Of a stretch of DNA of 64,000 bases, positions 49,453 to 60,689 are shown piece by piece (the stretch's first letter is position 1; each line of letters begins with the position of its first letter). Under the pieces are notes generated by a model. It had not been told where the DNA came from, ran no database searches, and saw only the letters and a program-made list of their open reading frames with translations. The position numbers and the translations under genes were made by a program. The DNA comes from Acinetobacter puyangensis (GTDB taxonomy: Bacteria > Pseudomonadota > Gammaproteobacteria > Pseudomonadales > Moraxellaceae). The stretch lies in contig NZ_OANT01000003.1 in assembly GCF_900096995.1 (NCBI RefSeq), positions 1 through 64,000 on the forward strand, in the 5' to 3' direction.

Positions 49453-50192
49453 AATTAAAAACTGTATTTTTGATTGTGAGTGTGCTGATGTTATATCAGC
49501 ACATTTATGCAACAACGGAAATGTTTCAACCATCTTTGTCCAAAAAGGAGATCAAGCAAGTGCAAAATTCTTTATCTCAACAGCAACAGGCGATGATCCT
49601 AATAGCAGCTTTTGCTGCAATGGGTGATTTATCCAAGTTAAATCAAGCCCTAAACACTGGGTTAGACCAAGGGTTAACGATTAATGAAATCAAGGAAATT
49701 CTAATCCAGACTTATGCTTATGCCGGCTTTCCTCGAAGTTTGAATGCCTTGAATGAATTTATGCAAGTTCTTAAAAATCGTAAAGAAAATGGTATTCAGG
49801 ATAATGAGGGCAAAGCTAATAGTGCATTAGCACAAGATTATCAAGCACTTGTTCAAGGTACCCAAAATCAGACTCAATTGATCGGACAGCCCGTCAAAGG
49901 TGCATTATTTGAATTTGCACCTGCCATAGATGAATATTTAAAAGCACATTTGTTTGGTGATATTTTTTCAAGGGATGTATTGAATTGGCAAGACCGTGAA
50001 ATTGCCACTGTCAGTATGTTGGCTGTATTACAAGGTGTTGATAGTCAGCTTCTATCACATCTCAATATTGCCAAGGCACAAGGTGTTACTTTTCCTCAGT
50101 TTAAAGAGATGCAAGTAATACTAGATGGAAAAGTGAATGCTCAGGCAGGTCAACGTTTTCAAAAAGCATTCGTTGGTTTGCAAGATCAATAA
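49449..50192 (+). CDS. Exported carboxymuconolactone decarboxylase family protein (TTG start)
   Basis: A 247-residue protein with a signal peptide ([21 protein letters not shown]) and two CMD/AhpD-type repeats (LTINEIKEILIQTYAYAGFPRSLNAL, LNWQDREIATVSMLAVLQGVDSQL). The start is a TTG overlapping the cupin stop by 4 nt, with AGAGG about 8 nt upstream; the next ATG would cut off the signal peptide. It matches the second half of the fusion protein at 43634. Confidence 0.88.
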   Translation: MKLKTVFLIVSVLMLYQHIYATTEMFQPSLSKKEIKQVQNSLSQQQQAMILIAAFAAMGDLSKLNQALNTGLDQGLTINEIKEILIQTYAYAGFPRSLNALNEFMQVLKNRKENGIQDNEGKANSALAQDYQALVQGTQNQTQLIGQPVKGALFEFAPAIDEYLKAHLFGDIFSRDVLNWQDREIATVSMLAVLQGVDSQLLSHLNIAKAQGVTFPQFKEMQVILDGKVNAQAGQRFQKAFVGLQDQ

Positions 50193-50302
50193 TTTTAGAT
50201 TTATGAATCTTATTCATAAAGGTTATGTATTTTTGAGACTGAATGCTTTTGTAGTAAGCGCTTAAAATGATTCTGATGTTTGATTGATCATGTGAGGCAA
50301 AA

Positions 50303-51136
50303 GTGAATAACGTAATTGTGGTAATTGGAGCAGGTTCAATAGGTCAAGCAATCGCGCGTAGAATTAGTGCAGGTAAACAGATTTTATTGGCTGATTTAAG
50401 AAAAGAGAATGTGGAAGCAGCAGCCAAAGTGTTGAGTGACGCAGGATTTGAGGTTAGTACCGCAATTGTTGATGTTTCCTCCCGTGAATCCATACAGGCA
50501 TTGGTTAAGCTGGCTTTATCTTTGGGAGAGATTATGGGGGTGATTCATGCTGCGGGTGTCTCTCCATCGCAAGCGACAAAAGAAATGATTCTAAAAGTGG
50601 ATTTATATGGTACAGCTGTAATTCTTGAGGAATTTGGAAATGTGATCAGTGCAGGCGGTGCATGTGTGGTTGTTTCCTCCCAGTCAGGTCACCGCTTACC
50701 TGCTTTAACTGAGCAGCAAAATACCATATTGGCCACGATACCAGCAGATGAATTACTTGCACAACCCATGCTGCAACCTGATCAGATCAAAGACACATTG
50801 CATGCTTATCAAATTTCAAAACGCGGTAATGTTTTAAGAGTTATGGCAGAGGCGATTCGCTGGGGTAAACGTAGAGCAAGGGTCAATGCGATTAGTCCTG
50901 GTATCATTATCACACCTTTAGCAAAAGATGAACTTACTGGACCAAGAGGTGAAAGTTATCGCCGTATGCTTGATTTGAGTCCAGTCGGTCATGCAGGAAC
51001 ACCAGATGAAGTGGGAACGGTTGGAGCACTTCTTATGGGGGAGCAAGGCAGGTTTATTACAGGGAGTGACTTTCTAATGGATGGCGGTGTAACCGCTTCA
51101 TATTGGTATGGTGAACTGGCACCATCGAAAGCATAG
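50303..51136 (+). CDS. SDR family oxidoreductase (GTG start)
   Basis: Short-chain dehydrogenase of 277 residues with Rossmann motif VIGAGSIGQAIARR, HAAGVSPS, catalytic Ser in VVSSQSGH and YQISKRGN as YxxxK, and C-terminal GRFITGSDFLMDGGVTASYWYG. The GAGSIGQ variant is typical of a broad group of SDRs of unproven substrate. The GTG start at 50303 has GAGG upstream. It lies in the redox cluster, 110 nt after the CMD gene. Confidence 0.88.
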   Translation: MNNVIVVIGAGSIGQAIARRISAGKQILLADLRKENVEAAAKVLSDAGFEVSTAIVDVSSRESIQALVKLALSLGEIMGVIHAAGVSPSQATKEMILKVDLYGTAVILEEFGNVISAGGACVVVSSQSGHRLPALTEQQNTILATIPADELLAQPMLQPDQIKDTLHAYQISKRGNVLRVMAEAIRWGKRRARVNAISPGIIITPLAKDELTGPRGESYRRMLDLSPVGHAGTPDEVGTVGALLMGEQGRFITGSDFLMDGGVTASYWYGELAPSKA

Positions 51137-51215
51137 TAATCGATTAAGGCTGATCTTACCAAATTTTAATTTTAGCTAAAATCGCAATTTCATAAATTCA
51201 GTGTTGGAGAAAAAT

Positions 51216-52271
51216 ATGTCCATTGAAGTATTAGGCTTTGCAGCTCAATCAGCGAAAAGTCCATTGGCACCATTTAAATTTGAACGTCGTAATCCTCGTG
51301 AAGATGATGTTGTCATTCAAATCGAGTATTGTGGTGTCTGTCATTCTGATTTGCATCAGGCTCGAGATGACTGGGGATTTAGCTCGTATCCTGTTGTCCC
51401 TGGCCATGAAATTGTTGGGCGTGTTACTTCTATTGGTTCTAACGTCACCAAGTATAAAGTGGGTGATTTAGTCGGTATTGGCTGTCTAGTCGATTCCTGT
51501 CGTACTTGTTCAGCATGTCATACAGGGTTGGAACAGTATTGTGAAGAGGGGCATACTCAAACTTATGGCAGTTTAGATCGGCATGATCATCGACCAACTT
51601 ACGGTGGTTATTCTCAAACCATTATTTGCAGTGAAGACTTTGTTTTAAAAATTCCTGAAAATCTGGATACTAAAGCTGTGGCACCTATACTGTGTGCAGG
51701 AATTACCACATGGTCACCACTTCGTCACTGGAATGTAAGTAAAGGCAGTAAAGTTGCTGTAGTCGGACTCGGTGGATTAGGTCATATGGCAATTAAACTT
51801 GCCAATGCACTGGGTGCGGAAGTGACCTTATTTACGCGTTCAGCAAGTAAAGAACAGGATGCAAGAGAATTGGGTGCGCATCATGTGATTTTATCAACAG
51901 ATGAAGCGCAAATGAAATCGGCTGCGAATCAATTCGATTTGATCGTAGATACCGTACCTTATGACCATGATTTAAAAACTTATATTCCAACCTTGGCATT
52001 AAATGGAACCATTGTTTTAGTCGGATATTTGGGTGACTTAAACGCCAATTCTATTCCAATGATTATGGGAAGAAAAGCAATTGCTGGTTCAGTGATTGGT
52101 GGTATTAAAGAAACGCAGGAGCTTTTAGACTTCTGTGGTGAGCATAATATTGTGTCTGATGTTGAAATGATTGATATGCAGAATATTAATGAAGCTTTTG
52201 AACGTATGTTAAAAAGCGATGTGAAATATCGTTTTGTGATTGATATGCAATCATTGGCTAAAGAAGCGTGA
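51216..52271 (+). CDS. Zinc-dependent NAD(P) alcohol dehydrogenase (YahK/CAD-like)
   Basis: A 351-residue medium-chain dehydrogenase. Catalytic zinc ligands are in CGVCHSDLHQARDDWG and PGHEIVGRV, structural zinc cysteines in DSCRTCSACHTGLEQYCEEG, and the cofactor loop is VVGLGGLGHMAIKLA. It resembles aldehyde reductases such as YahK. The ATG at 51216 has TTGGAGA 6 nt upstream; the GTG at 51201 is rejected. Confidence 0.92.
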   Translation: MSIEVLGFAAQSAKSPLAPFKFERRNPREDDVVIQIEYCGVCHSDLHQARDDWGFSSYPVVPGHEIVGRVTSIGSNVTKYKVGDLVGIGCLVDSCRTCSACHTGLEQYCEEGHTQTYGSLDRHDHRPTYGGYSQTIICSEDFVLKIPENLDTKAVAPILCAGITTWSPLRHWNVSKGSKVAVVGLGGLGHMAIKLANALGAEVTLFTRSASKEQDARELGAHHVILSTDEAQMKSAANQFDLIVDTVPYDHDLKTYIPTLALNGTIVLVGYLGDLNANSIPMIMGRKAIAGSVIGGIKETQELLDFCGEHNIVSDVEMIDMQNINEAFERMLKSDVKYRFVIDMQSLAKEA

Positions 52272-52293
52272 TTATGTTCTAGATTGTGATTCA

Positions 52294-52330
52294 AAGTCGC
52301 TATTCATAATATAGAGTAGCGGCTTTTTTA
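52294..52330. terminator. Terminator between ADH and LysR
   Basis: AAAGTCGCTA (52294-52303) and TAGCGGCTTT (52318-52327), one wobble, followed by T residues. Confidence 0.65.
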
Positions 52331-52334
52331 CGAT

Positions 52335-53222
52335 TTATATTTTTAAGGCATTAATGAAAAGCCTAAACACAGGATTTGATTCTCGGCGATTGGGGTAATA
52401 CAAATAATAGCCGTCATAGGTTATCGCCCAATCCTCTAAAACTTGCACTAATTGTCCAGATTGCAATGCACCAAGAATTCTATTTTCTTGCACCCAGATC
52501 AACCCTAAACCAGCTTTCGCAGCTTTAATCAGCATGGAAACATCATTAAAAATCATTTGCCCTTCAACATGCTTTTCAATTCGTTCACCATTTGGATTTA
52601 TAAAATCCCAAGCCATAATCCCGCCTTTGGTGGGGAGTCGCATATTGATACAATTATGCGAAGCAAGGTCATCTGGGGTAATGGGTGGCTGATGCTGATT
52701 CAAATATTCTGGACTGGCAGCAACTGTCATTTTTAAGTCTGGGGATATTCTTTGCGAAATCATATCCTTATCTATATGCATGCCAATGCGGATGCCCATG
52801 TCATACCGCGCGGCAACAATATCGGTAAATTGATAATCTATGGTGATTTCGACATGAATTTCTGGATGCTGCTGAATAATCGGTAATATTTTGTCCCATA
52901 CAAAATTATTAACCGCATGATCGGTGGCATGGATGCGAATATTTCCTGACAAAGTATTACGAAATTTAGTTAAGTTATGAATTTGAAAATTAATTTCATT
53001 GAGCAAAGGTTCAACCTTATTGAGAAGTTGTTCTCCTGCTTCAGTGGTAGAGACACTGCGGGTTGTGCGGTGCAACAGTCGCAGATTGAGCTGAGTTTCA
53101 ATGGATTTGATAGTATAACTTAACGCAGATTGAGAGATTTGCAACTGTGCTGCTGCCTTGGTAAAACTACCTGTTCGAGCCACTAATATAAAAGCCTTAA
53201 TATCATTCAAATTATCTAGCAT
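52335..53222 (-). CDS. LysR family regulator (second of three paralogues)
   Basis: About 295 residues. DNA-binding start LNDIKAFILVARTGSFTKAAAQLQISQSALSYTIKSIETQL, effector domain end GYYLYYPNRRESNPVFRLFINAL. Start at 53222 (MLDN) or the ATG two codons earlier. It is divergent from the aldo/keto reductase at 53444, its likely target, and converges on the alcohol dehydrogenase. Confidence 0.92.
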   Translation of the reverse strand: MLDNLNDIKAFILVARTGSFTKAAAQLQISQSALSYTIKSIETQLNLRLLHRTTRSVSTTEAGEQLLNKVEPLLNEINFQIHNLTKFRNTLSGNIRIHATDHAVNNFVWDKILPIIQQHPEIHVEITIDYQFTDIVAARYDMGIRIGMHIDKDMISQRISPDLKMTVAASPEYLNQHQPPITPDDLASHNCINMRLPTKGGIMAWDFINPNGERIEKHVEGQMIFNDVSMLIKAAKAGLGLIWVQENRILGALQSGQLVQVLEDWAITYDGYYLYYPNRRESNPVFRLFINALKI

Positions 53223-53425
53223 CTTCAAGCCCTGTTTTTATATCAGTATACCTACCTAAATATTAAATGAAAATTTTAAAAAGGCACGTACGATGAATGG
53301 AATTCTAACACTGTTTTTATTTCGGGCTTGCCTTTAAGCTATTTATAAACTGTATTGATAAGTGAATGCTATTTTTTAGACTTAATCCTTGGATTCCAAA
53401 CTTTTATAATATCACTATTGAATAG

Positions 53426-54415
<990 letters not shown>

Positions 54416-54436
54416 TCTGATTTGAATACATGTACG

Positions 54437-54469
54437 AAAAAAGGAAAACGATCAGATTTTCCTTTTTTT
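54437..54469 (+). terminator. Terminator after the aldo/keto reductase
   Basis: AAAAAAGGAAAA and TTTTCCTTTTTTT are complementary around a short loop, between the reductase and the next gene. Confidence 0.65.
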
Positions 54470-54492
54470 ATTTATAGAAGGTAGTTTAAAGA

Positions 54493-55086
54493 ATGGCAAA
54501 TATTTTAATTTTAGGTGGAAGCGGTCAAATCGCTCGATTAGTGACCCAGCAGCTTTTGGAAGAAAATCAACATCATCTATTTTTATATTGTAGAAATGCT
54601 AAATCTATTCAAATGAAAGAAGAATTGAATATTTTTGAAGGTGATGTTAATGATCCTAAAGCGCTTGAGAAAGCGATGATTGATATTGATATTGTTTATG
54701 CAAACCTAAGTGGAGCTGATTTAGGTAATCAAGCTCAAGCAATAGTAACTGCAATGAAGCATGAGGGAATAAAAAGATTAATTTTTATAACTTCTATGGG
54801 AATTTATAATGAAGTTACAAATCCTAGCCAAAATCTCGAGAATAATCCTATACTTAAACCTTATCGAGCAGTTGCAGATATCGTTGAGGCGACTGATTTA
54901 GATTACACCTTAATTAGACCAGGTTGGTTCACAAACAGCAAAAATCCACATTATCAGCTTTGTTTTAAAGGTGAGAAGTTTACTGGTTCAAAAATATCTA
55001 AGTCAAATTTAGTGAAATTTATTTGTGAAGTGATTAATAAACCAGATCTTTATAAAAGAAAAAGTGTCGGAATTTTTGATGATTAA
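54493..55086 (+). CDS. NAD(P)H-binding atypical SDR protein
   Basis: A 197-residue protein with the Rossmann motif ILILGGSGQIARLVTQQL and the later segments RLIFITSMGIYNE and YTLIRPGWFTN, as in NmrA/YwnB-type atypical SDRs. These bind NAD(P)H and act as reductases or redox sensors. More AT-rich than the neighbouring reductase genes. Substrate unknown. Confidence 0.85.
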   Translation: MANILILGGSGQIARLVTQQLLEENQHHLFLYCRNAKSIQMKEELNIFEGDVNDPKALEKAMIDIDIVYANLSGADLGNQAQAIVTAMKHEGIKRLIFITSMGIYNEVTNPSQNLENNPILKPYRAVADIVEATDLDYTLIRPGWFTNSKNPHYQLCFKGEKFTGSKISKSNLVKFICEVINKPDLYKRKSVGIFDD

Positions 55087-55167
55087 AAGCTTTAAGGATA
55101 ATGAATAATTGCGTCATAGAGTAAAGTCGGACAATTTTTTGAATGCTCTGGAATTTAATATATTTAA

Positions 55168-55199
55168 AAGAAAGCAGCTATCCTAGTAGTTGCTTTCTT
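55168..55199. terminator. Bidirectional terminator between convergent genes
   Basis: AAGAAAGCAGCT (55168-55179) and AGTTGCTTTCTT (55188-55199), one wobble, between the NAD(P)H-binding gene and the RND adaptor. Confidence 0.65.
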
Positions 55200-55208
55200 A
55201 TATTAATC

Positions 55209-56351
55209 CTAATGATGATTTGATACGGCAATTCGTACCTGATCACCATTTTCTACACCATCAGGGGGATTCGTTACGATTCTATCTTTCAGGGTAATGT
55301 CACCTGTAATTTCAACTTGATTACCAAAATCTTGGATGACTTTTATCTGTTTTAATTGTATCTGATTTTTGTCATTGATAATGGCAATCTGCACACCATT
55401 TTTGTTTATAATCAAGGCACTAGGTGGTATTCCTGGATTATCAGAAGATTCCACCAGTTTAAAAGAAAGATTGGCATATGCACCTGGTAATAAATGTTGG
55501 TCTTTATTCTGTACTGTTAATTGTACTTGCATTGACCCAGTTGTGGGGTTAATCGCTTTGGATAAAGAGCTCACTGTTGCACTAAAAATTTCATTTGGAT
55601 ACTCAGGTACAGTTAAGTCAGCGGTTGTACCAACTTGAATGAATGAAATCTGACGTTGGGGTATTTCAGCGTAAATTCGTAATTTTTGTATATCGGAAAT
55701 CACGAATAATTCATTGTCAGTAGCCATACCAGTATTAATCAAAGCACCGATATCAGTATTTCGTACTGTTATGATACCATCAAAAGGTGCGGTGATACGC
55801 TTATAGGTTTGCATTGTACGCAGACGATTGAAATTTGCCTGTAAAGCATTCATTGCTGCGATCTTGGCATTTTTATCGGCTTCTCTTTCTGCAACTTCCT
55901 GCGATGATACTGAATTACTGTGTGCAAGGGATTGCCAGCGTTTTGCTGTTGTCATGGCAAAATCTGCTTCTGTTCTTGCCTCAGCCAATTGGGCTTGTGC
56001 CTGTAAAATCTCCTGATCAAGTTCAGGTGTATCAATTTCTGCCAAGACTTGTCCCTTTTTAACCTGATCACCAATATCAACATTCCACTTTTTTAAATAC
56101 CCTCCTACACGGGCATAAAGTGGTGTTTGTGACCATGCTTCGATACGACCAGAAAACTGTAGCTGACTATTTTCAATGATTGTTGGAGACGTAATAGAAA
56201 CAGTGCGTATAATCTGCTCTTGTACCTGTTTATTTAGTTCCTGGGAGTTTGACCAGCGAATATAGATTCCATGCACCACAATGATGAGTGCAACCACCAA
56301 TACAATGATAAGGATTGGCTTTTCCTGTGTTTTATTTACATGGGTATTCAT
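55209..56351 (-). CDS. RND efflux periplasmic adaptor subunit
   Basis: Membrane-fusion protein of 380 residues. An N-terminal anchor (PILIIVLVVALIIVVHGIY) is followed by the lipoyl half-motifs (RVGGYLKKWNVDIGDQVKKGQVLAEIDTPEL), a coiled-coil hairpin and AP FDGIITVRNTDIGALI. It lies 21 nt downstream of the permease, the reverse of the usual adaptor-first order. No outer-membrane factor gene is nearby. Confidence 0.92.
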   Translation of the reverse strand: MNTHVNKTQEKPILIIVLVVALIIVVHGIYIRWSNSQELNKQVQEQIIRTVSITSPTIIENSQLQFSGRIEAWSQTPLYARVGGYLKKWNVDIGDQVKKGQVLAEIDTPELDQEILQAQAQLAEARTEADFAMTTAKRWQSLAHSNSVSSQEVAEREADKNAKIAAMNALQANFNRLRTMQTYKRITAPFDGIITVRNTDIGALINTGMATDNELFVISDIQKLRIYAEIPQRQISFIQVGTTADLTVPEYPNEIFSATVSSLSKAINPTTGSMQVQLTVQNKDQHLLPGAYANLSFKLVESSDNPGIPPSALIINKNGVQIAIINDKNQIQLKQIKVIQDFGNQVEITGDITLKDRIVTNPPDGVENGDQVRIAVSNHH

Positions 56352-56372
56352 AATTTAACTCACAGCAATCCA

Positions 56373-59300
56373 TTAAGAGGTAAAAGAGTTTGAATCAGGT
56401 TTAGGGTTGCGATGTACCAGACTAAATAGCACAGGAACAAAAACCAGTGTGGCAACGGTAGAGAACAACAATCCACCAATCACAGCTCGTCCTAAAGGTG
56501 CATTTTGTTCACCACCTTCACCCATACCAAACGCCATTGGTAGCATTCCAAAAATCATCGCTAATGCCGTCATTAAAACAGGACGAAATCGAACTGAACC
56601 CGCTTCCCATGCAGCTTTTGTTGCATCACCCAAAACATCCAGACGTTCACGGGCAAAACTGATGACAAGTATACTATTGGCTGTAGCAACCCCCATGCAC
56701 ATGATTGCACCTGTTAAAGCAGGTACGGATAAAGTGGTTTGGGTGGTAAACAGCATCCAGACAATCCCTGCCAGAGCAGCTGATAATGCAGAAACAATGA
56801 CTGCTGGATCACGCCACGACTGGAAGTTCACGACAATAAGAAGATAAATCAGAACGATTGAACCCATTAATCCTAAAAACAAACCTGTAAAAGCACCTTT
56901 CATGGTACTGATTTGACCCAATAACTCGACATTAGAACCTTTGGGAAGATCATTCTGCATTTCATTGAGTACTTTACGAATATCCTTGGCTATTGCTGCC
57001 AGATCTCGCCCCTGAATTGCGGCATGTACTTGAACAACAGGCTGGAGGTTATATTGTGTCACAATTGAATTTGCAGTATTACGGTTAAATTCAGCGACAC
57101 TTCCTAAAGTAATTTGTCCTGCGTTTTGACCATTCCCAATTGGTAGGCTTGAAAGTCTGGATAAAGAATCCAGCTCATATTGAGGTGTCTGAATTACAAT
57201 AGGATAACTTACGCCATTGGCAGGATTAAGCCAAAAAGTAGGGGCAACCTGACTACTTCCTGCAAGGTTGGTGACTAAGCTATTGGTAATGTCGCGTGTG
57301 GTTAAACCTAATTGCTGTGCTTGTACTCGATCAACATTGATATCGAAATTAGGTGCTTTATTGGATTGTTGAATACGTGCATCCGCAATGCCTGGAATTT
57401 CCCGTAAACGTTTTAAAAGCGATTGTGCATATTTATAGTTCCCATCAAAATTTGCGCCCCTGACTTGAATGTCGATAGGTGCTGGCGTACCAAAGTTAAG
57501 AATCTGGCTGACGATATCGGCGGGAGGAAAATAGAAAGTCGCATCAGGAAACTTAACAGGTAAAATTTTCCGTAGTTCTTGAATGTACTGTTCAGTAGGA
57601 CGATGTCCCCTTTTTAAAGCAATTTGAAAATCGCCATCTTGTGAACCTACTACACCTGTATTGTTATAGGTGAGGTTAATATTACTGGGTGGTAATCCAA
57701 TATTATCGACTAATGTTTCAATTTCAGCAGCAGGAATGACTTTGCGAATTTCTTTTTCAATGGCAGCAAATCGCACCGCCGTTTCTTCGACTCGTGTTCC
57801 CACAGGGAGGCGAACGTGCATTAACACTTGCCCTGAATCAATACTCGGAAAGAAATTTGCACCTAGAAAGGGGACAAGACAAAAAGAACCCAAGATAAAT
57901 AAACTAAATACTACAAGAAATGATCGACTACGTTGTAATGCGTTGCTGAGTATGCCTTGATAGGTATGACGCACTACATTGAAGCCATTTTCAAAATTAG
58001 ATTGGATGGAGGTGAAAATTTTTAATTTAGAAGATTTAGCAGCTATTGCAGAGTTTTGTTCAGAATGAGGTTTTAATAAATATTTTGCCAGTGTCGGGAC
58101 AAGGGTTCGGGATAAAATAAAAGAGAAAATCATGGCAAAAATAACTGCCATTGCCATCGGTACGAATAGAAAACGAGAGATTCCTTCCAGAAAAAACATA
58201 GGGAAAAAGGCAATACAAATACAAAGCAGGGAAACAAAAGCAGGTTTGACAATTTGTTGGGCACTATCCAGTATAGACTCTTCAACACCTTTGCCATGCT
58301 CTAAATGCCAATTGACATTTTCTATGGTTACTGTTGCATCATCAACCAGAATGCCAATCGCTAATGCCAAGCCACCTAGCGTCATTAAGTTTAAAGTTTG
58401 TCCAAAAACAGACAATGCGAAGATTGAACCTAAAATAGATAAGGGAATGGTAACAGCGATAATAACTGTTGAACGCCAGCTTCCTAAAAATAACAAAATC
58501 ATTAGCCCCGTTAATGTCGCTGCAATGGCTCCTTCCAAGGCAACCCCTTTAATTGCAGCTCTTACAAAAACAGATTGATCGTTAATCGGTAAAACTTTTA
58601 AGGTTTCAGGTAGGGCATGTTGCATTTCATCCAGCTTTTTACGGATGCCACTTACAATTGATAAAGTGGAGGCTGAACCACTTTTTAATACCGTCATTAA
58701 TACAGATCGCTCACCGTCGACATGAACAATATTGGTCTGTGGTGCATTGCCATCACGGATATTTGCAATATCCTGCAAATAGATGATGCTACCATTCACT
58801 GCTTTGATTGGAATTCTTGCCATCTCCTCAATAGATGATGGGGTACTATTTAATTTTAAGGTATATTCCAAATTATTAATTTTTTGCGTACCAATTGGTA
58901 TCAAAATGTTATTGTTTGCCAGTGCGTTAGATACATCAATTGCAGATAAACCTCTTGCCTGTAATTGTTCTGGTTTTAAGTCAATTTGTACCTGTCTTTG
59001 CTTACCGCCATAGGGTAAAGGAATTACTGCACCTGGTACAGTCACTAAAGGCGTCCGTACTGTATTCATTCCTAGATCAAACAGATTTTGTTCAGATAAA
59101 CCTTCCCCTGATAAGGCTAGTTGTACAATTGGAATGGTGGCTGCATTGTAATTCAGAATAACAGGAGGCTGTGTGCCACTGGGCATTTGACGTAATGCTA
59201 CTTGGGTTGCTGCAGTAATTTGTGCATTTGCGGTGGCAATGTTGACATCAGGTTGAAAGAAGATTTTGACGATGCCCACACCTTGATATGTATTTGCTTC

Positions 59301-59549
59301 AATACGCTCGATATCATTGACTGAGGCGCTGAGAATACGTTGAAACGGTGAGGTGATTCTGCCTGCCATTTCATCTGGAGGTAAACCTGTATATTGCCAA
59401 GCTGTTGCAATGACGGGAATATCAATTTCAGGAAAAATATCAGTTGGTGCTCGTAATGCAGCAAGAAATCCTCCTATCAGGATTAGAATTGCCAAAACAA
59501 TAAAAGTATATGGCTTTCGCAGAGCTGTAATAATAACTTGCATGAGCAT
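56373..59549 (-). CDS. RND efflux permease subunit
   Basis: A 1058-residue inner-membrane proton-driven pump. N-terminal helix PYTFIVLAILILIGGFLAAL then PTDIFPEIDIPVIA, the proton-relay helix ALAIGILVDDATVTIENVNWHLE with the two aspartates, and the duplicated second half (VRFRPVLMTALAMIFGMLPMAFGMG). Sequence fits the drug-efflux (HAE-1-type) branch more than metal pumps, but the exact substrates cannot be read. GAAAGGAC precedes the ATG. Divergent from the LysR gene at 59699. Confidence 0.93.
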   Translation of the reverse strand: MLMQVIITALRKPYTFIVLAILILIGGFLAALRAPTDIFPEIDIPVIATAWQYTGLPPDEMAGRITSPFQRILSASVNDIERIEANTYQGVGIVKIFFQPDVNIATANAQITAATQVALRQMPSGTQPPVILNYNAATIPIVQLALSGEGLSEQNLFDLGMNTVRTPLVTVPGAVIPLPYGGKQRQVQIDLKPEQLQARGLSAIDVSNALANNNILIPIGTQKINNLEYTLKLNSTPSSIEEMARIPIKAVNGSIIYLQDIANIRDGNAPQTNIVHVDGERSVLMTVLKSGSASTLSIVSGIRKKLDEMQHALPETLKVLPINDQSVFVRAAIKGVALEGAIAATLTGLMILLFLGSWRSTVIIAVTIPLSILGSIFALSVFGQTLNLMTLGGLALAIGILVDDATVTIENVNWHLEHGKGVEESILDSAQQIVKPAFVSLLCICIAFFPMFFLEGISRFLFVPMAMAVIFAMIFSFILSRTLVPTLAKYLLKPHSEQNSAIAAKSSKLKIFTSIQSNFENGFNVVRHTYQGILSNALQRSRSFLVVFSLFILGSFCLVPFLGANFFPSIDSGQVLMHVRLPVGTRVEETAVRFAAIEKEIRKVIPAAEIETLVDNIGLPPSNINLTYNNTGVVGSQDGDFQIALKRGHRPTEQYIQELRKILPVKFPDATFYFPPADIVSQILNFGTPAPIDIQVRGANFDGNYKYAQSLLKRLREIPGIADARIQQSNKAPNFDINVDRVQAQQLGLTTRDITNSLVTNLAGSSQVAPTFWLNPANGVSYPIVIQTPQYELDSLSRLSSLPIGNGQNAGQITLGSVAEFNRNTANSIVTQYNLQPVVQVHAAIQGRDLAAIAKDIRKVLNEMQNDLPKGSNVELLGQISTMKGAFTGLFLGLMGSIVLIYLLIVVNFQSWRDPAVIVSALSAALAGIVWMLFTTQTTLSVPALTGAIMCMGVATANSILVISFARERLDVLGDATKAAWEAGSVRFRPVLMTALAMIFGMLPMAFGMGEGGEQNAPLGRAVIGGLLFSTVATLVFVPVLFSLVHRNPKPDSNSFTS

Positions 59550-59698
59550 TACTAAATGTCCTTTCTGAGCTTTAAATCAGCCAAAAATAAAATTAACTGA
59601 TAAATGTACGGCTACATAGATCATTTTGCAGTTTACAAAGGATGTTGATTAATGATTAGATATCATCATTCGATTACTGTTATATGTATTACTCATAA

Positions 59699-60595
59699 AT
59701 GACTAGAGAAAATCTGAATGATTTAATGGCATTTAATGTTGTTGCTCGTGAACGTAGTTTCACTAAAGCAGCAGCACAACTGGGTGTTTCTCAGTCGTCT
59801 TTAAGTCATACTGTTAAAGCATTAGAAGAAAGATTGGGCGTAAAATTACTGACCCGAACGACTAGAAGTGTCTCATTGACAGAGACTGGTGAACGCTTAT
59901 TTAATGTAATTAATCCAAGGTTTGGCGAAATAGAAGAAGAATTAGTACTGATTAAGGAATCTAAAGATAAGCCTGCGGGGACAATTAGAATTACTGCTGC
60001 CGAACATGCTGCAATGAGTGTTTTATGGCCTAAACTCTTTAAAATTCTTCCTGATTATCCTGATATTAATGTAGAAATAACTATAGACTATACAATGACT
60101 GATATCGTGGCAAATCGCTATGATGCTGGTGTACGTTTAGGGGGACACGTTGCCAAAGATATGCTGGCAGTAAAAATTAGCCCTGATTTGCGAATGGCAG
60201 TAGTTGGTACACCCAAATATTTTACAAGATATTTAATTCCAAATCATCCAGAAGAACTAGAACAGCATAATTGCATCAATCGTCGGTTGCCTACTTATGG
60301 TGGTATATATTCATGGGAACTATCAAATGGTGAGCAAAAAATTAATGTCAGAACTATGGGGCAAATTGTAGTGAATAGTAGTTCTGCTGTGCTTAGAGCT
60401 ACTTTAGAGACGGGAGGATTAGGTTTTATACCCGAGGATATGGTTTTATCTTACATTAGTGAAGGTAAACTGATACGAGTGCTAGATGATTGGTGTCAAC
60501 CATTTGAAGGTTATTATATTTATTATGTTAATCGCCAAAAATACTCTCTAGCATTTCAAATTATTATAGATGCGCTTAAGCAGGAAACTTGGTAA
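59699..60595 (+). CDS. LysR family regulator (third paralogue)
   Basis: A 298-residue LysR protein. DNA-binding start LNDLMAFNVVARERSFTKAAAQLGVSQSSLSHTVKALEERL; effector domain end GYYIYYVNRQKYSLAFQIIIDAL. It is divergent from the RND operon with 149 nt between starts and is its likely regulator. More AT-rich than the other two paralogues. It is the last gene before the mobile region. Confidence 0.92.
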   Translation: MTRENLNDLMAFNVVARERSFTKAAAQLGVSQSSLSHTVKALEERLGVKLLTRTTRSVSLTETGERLFNVINPRFGEIEEELVLIKESKDKPAGTIRITAAEHAAMSVLWPKLFKILPDYPDINVEITIDYTMTDIVANRYDAGVRLGGHVAKDMLAVKISPDLRMAVVGTPKYFTRYLIPNHPEELEQHNCINRRLPTYGGIYSWELSNGEQKINVRTMGQIVVNSSSAVLRATLETGGLGFIPEDMVLSYISEGKLIRVLDDWCQPFEGYYIYYVNRQKYSLAFQIIIDALKQETW

Positions 60596-60689
60596 AATAA
60601 AACCAATAAAAATATTATAAAAAATACCAAGTAAGAATGGATTCATATTTTTCAACAGCTTTAAAAAAGTGTTCTGATCGAATTTATTT

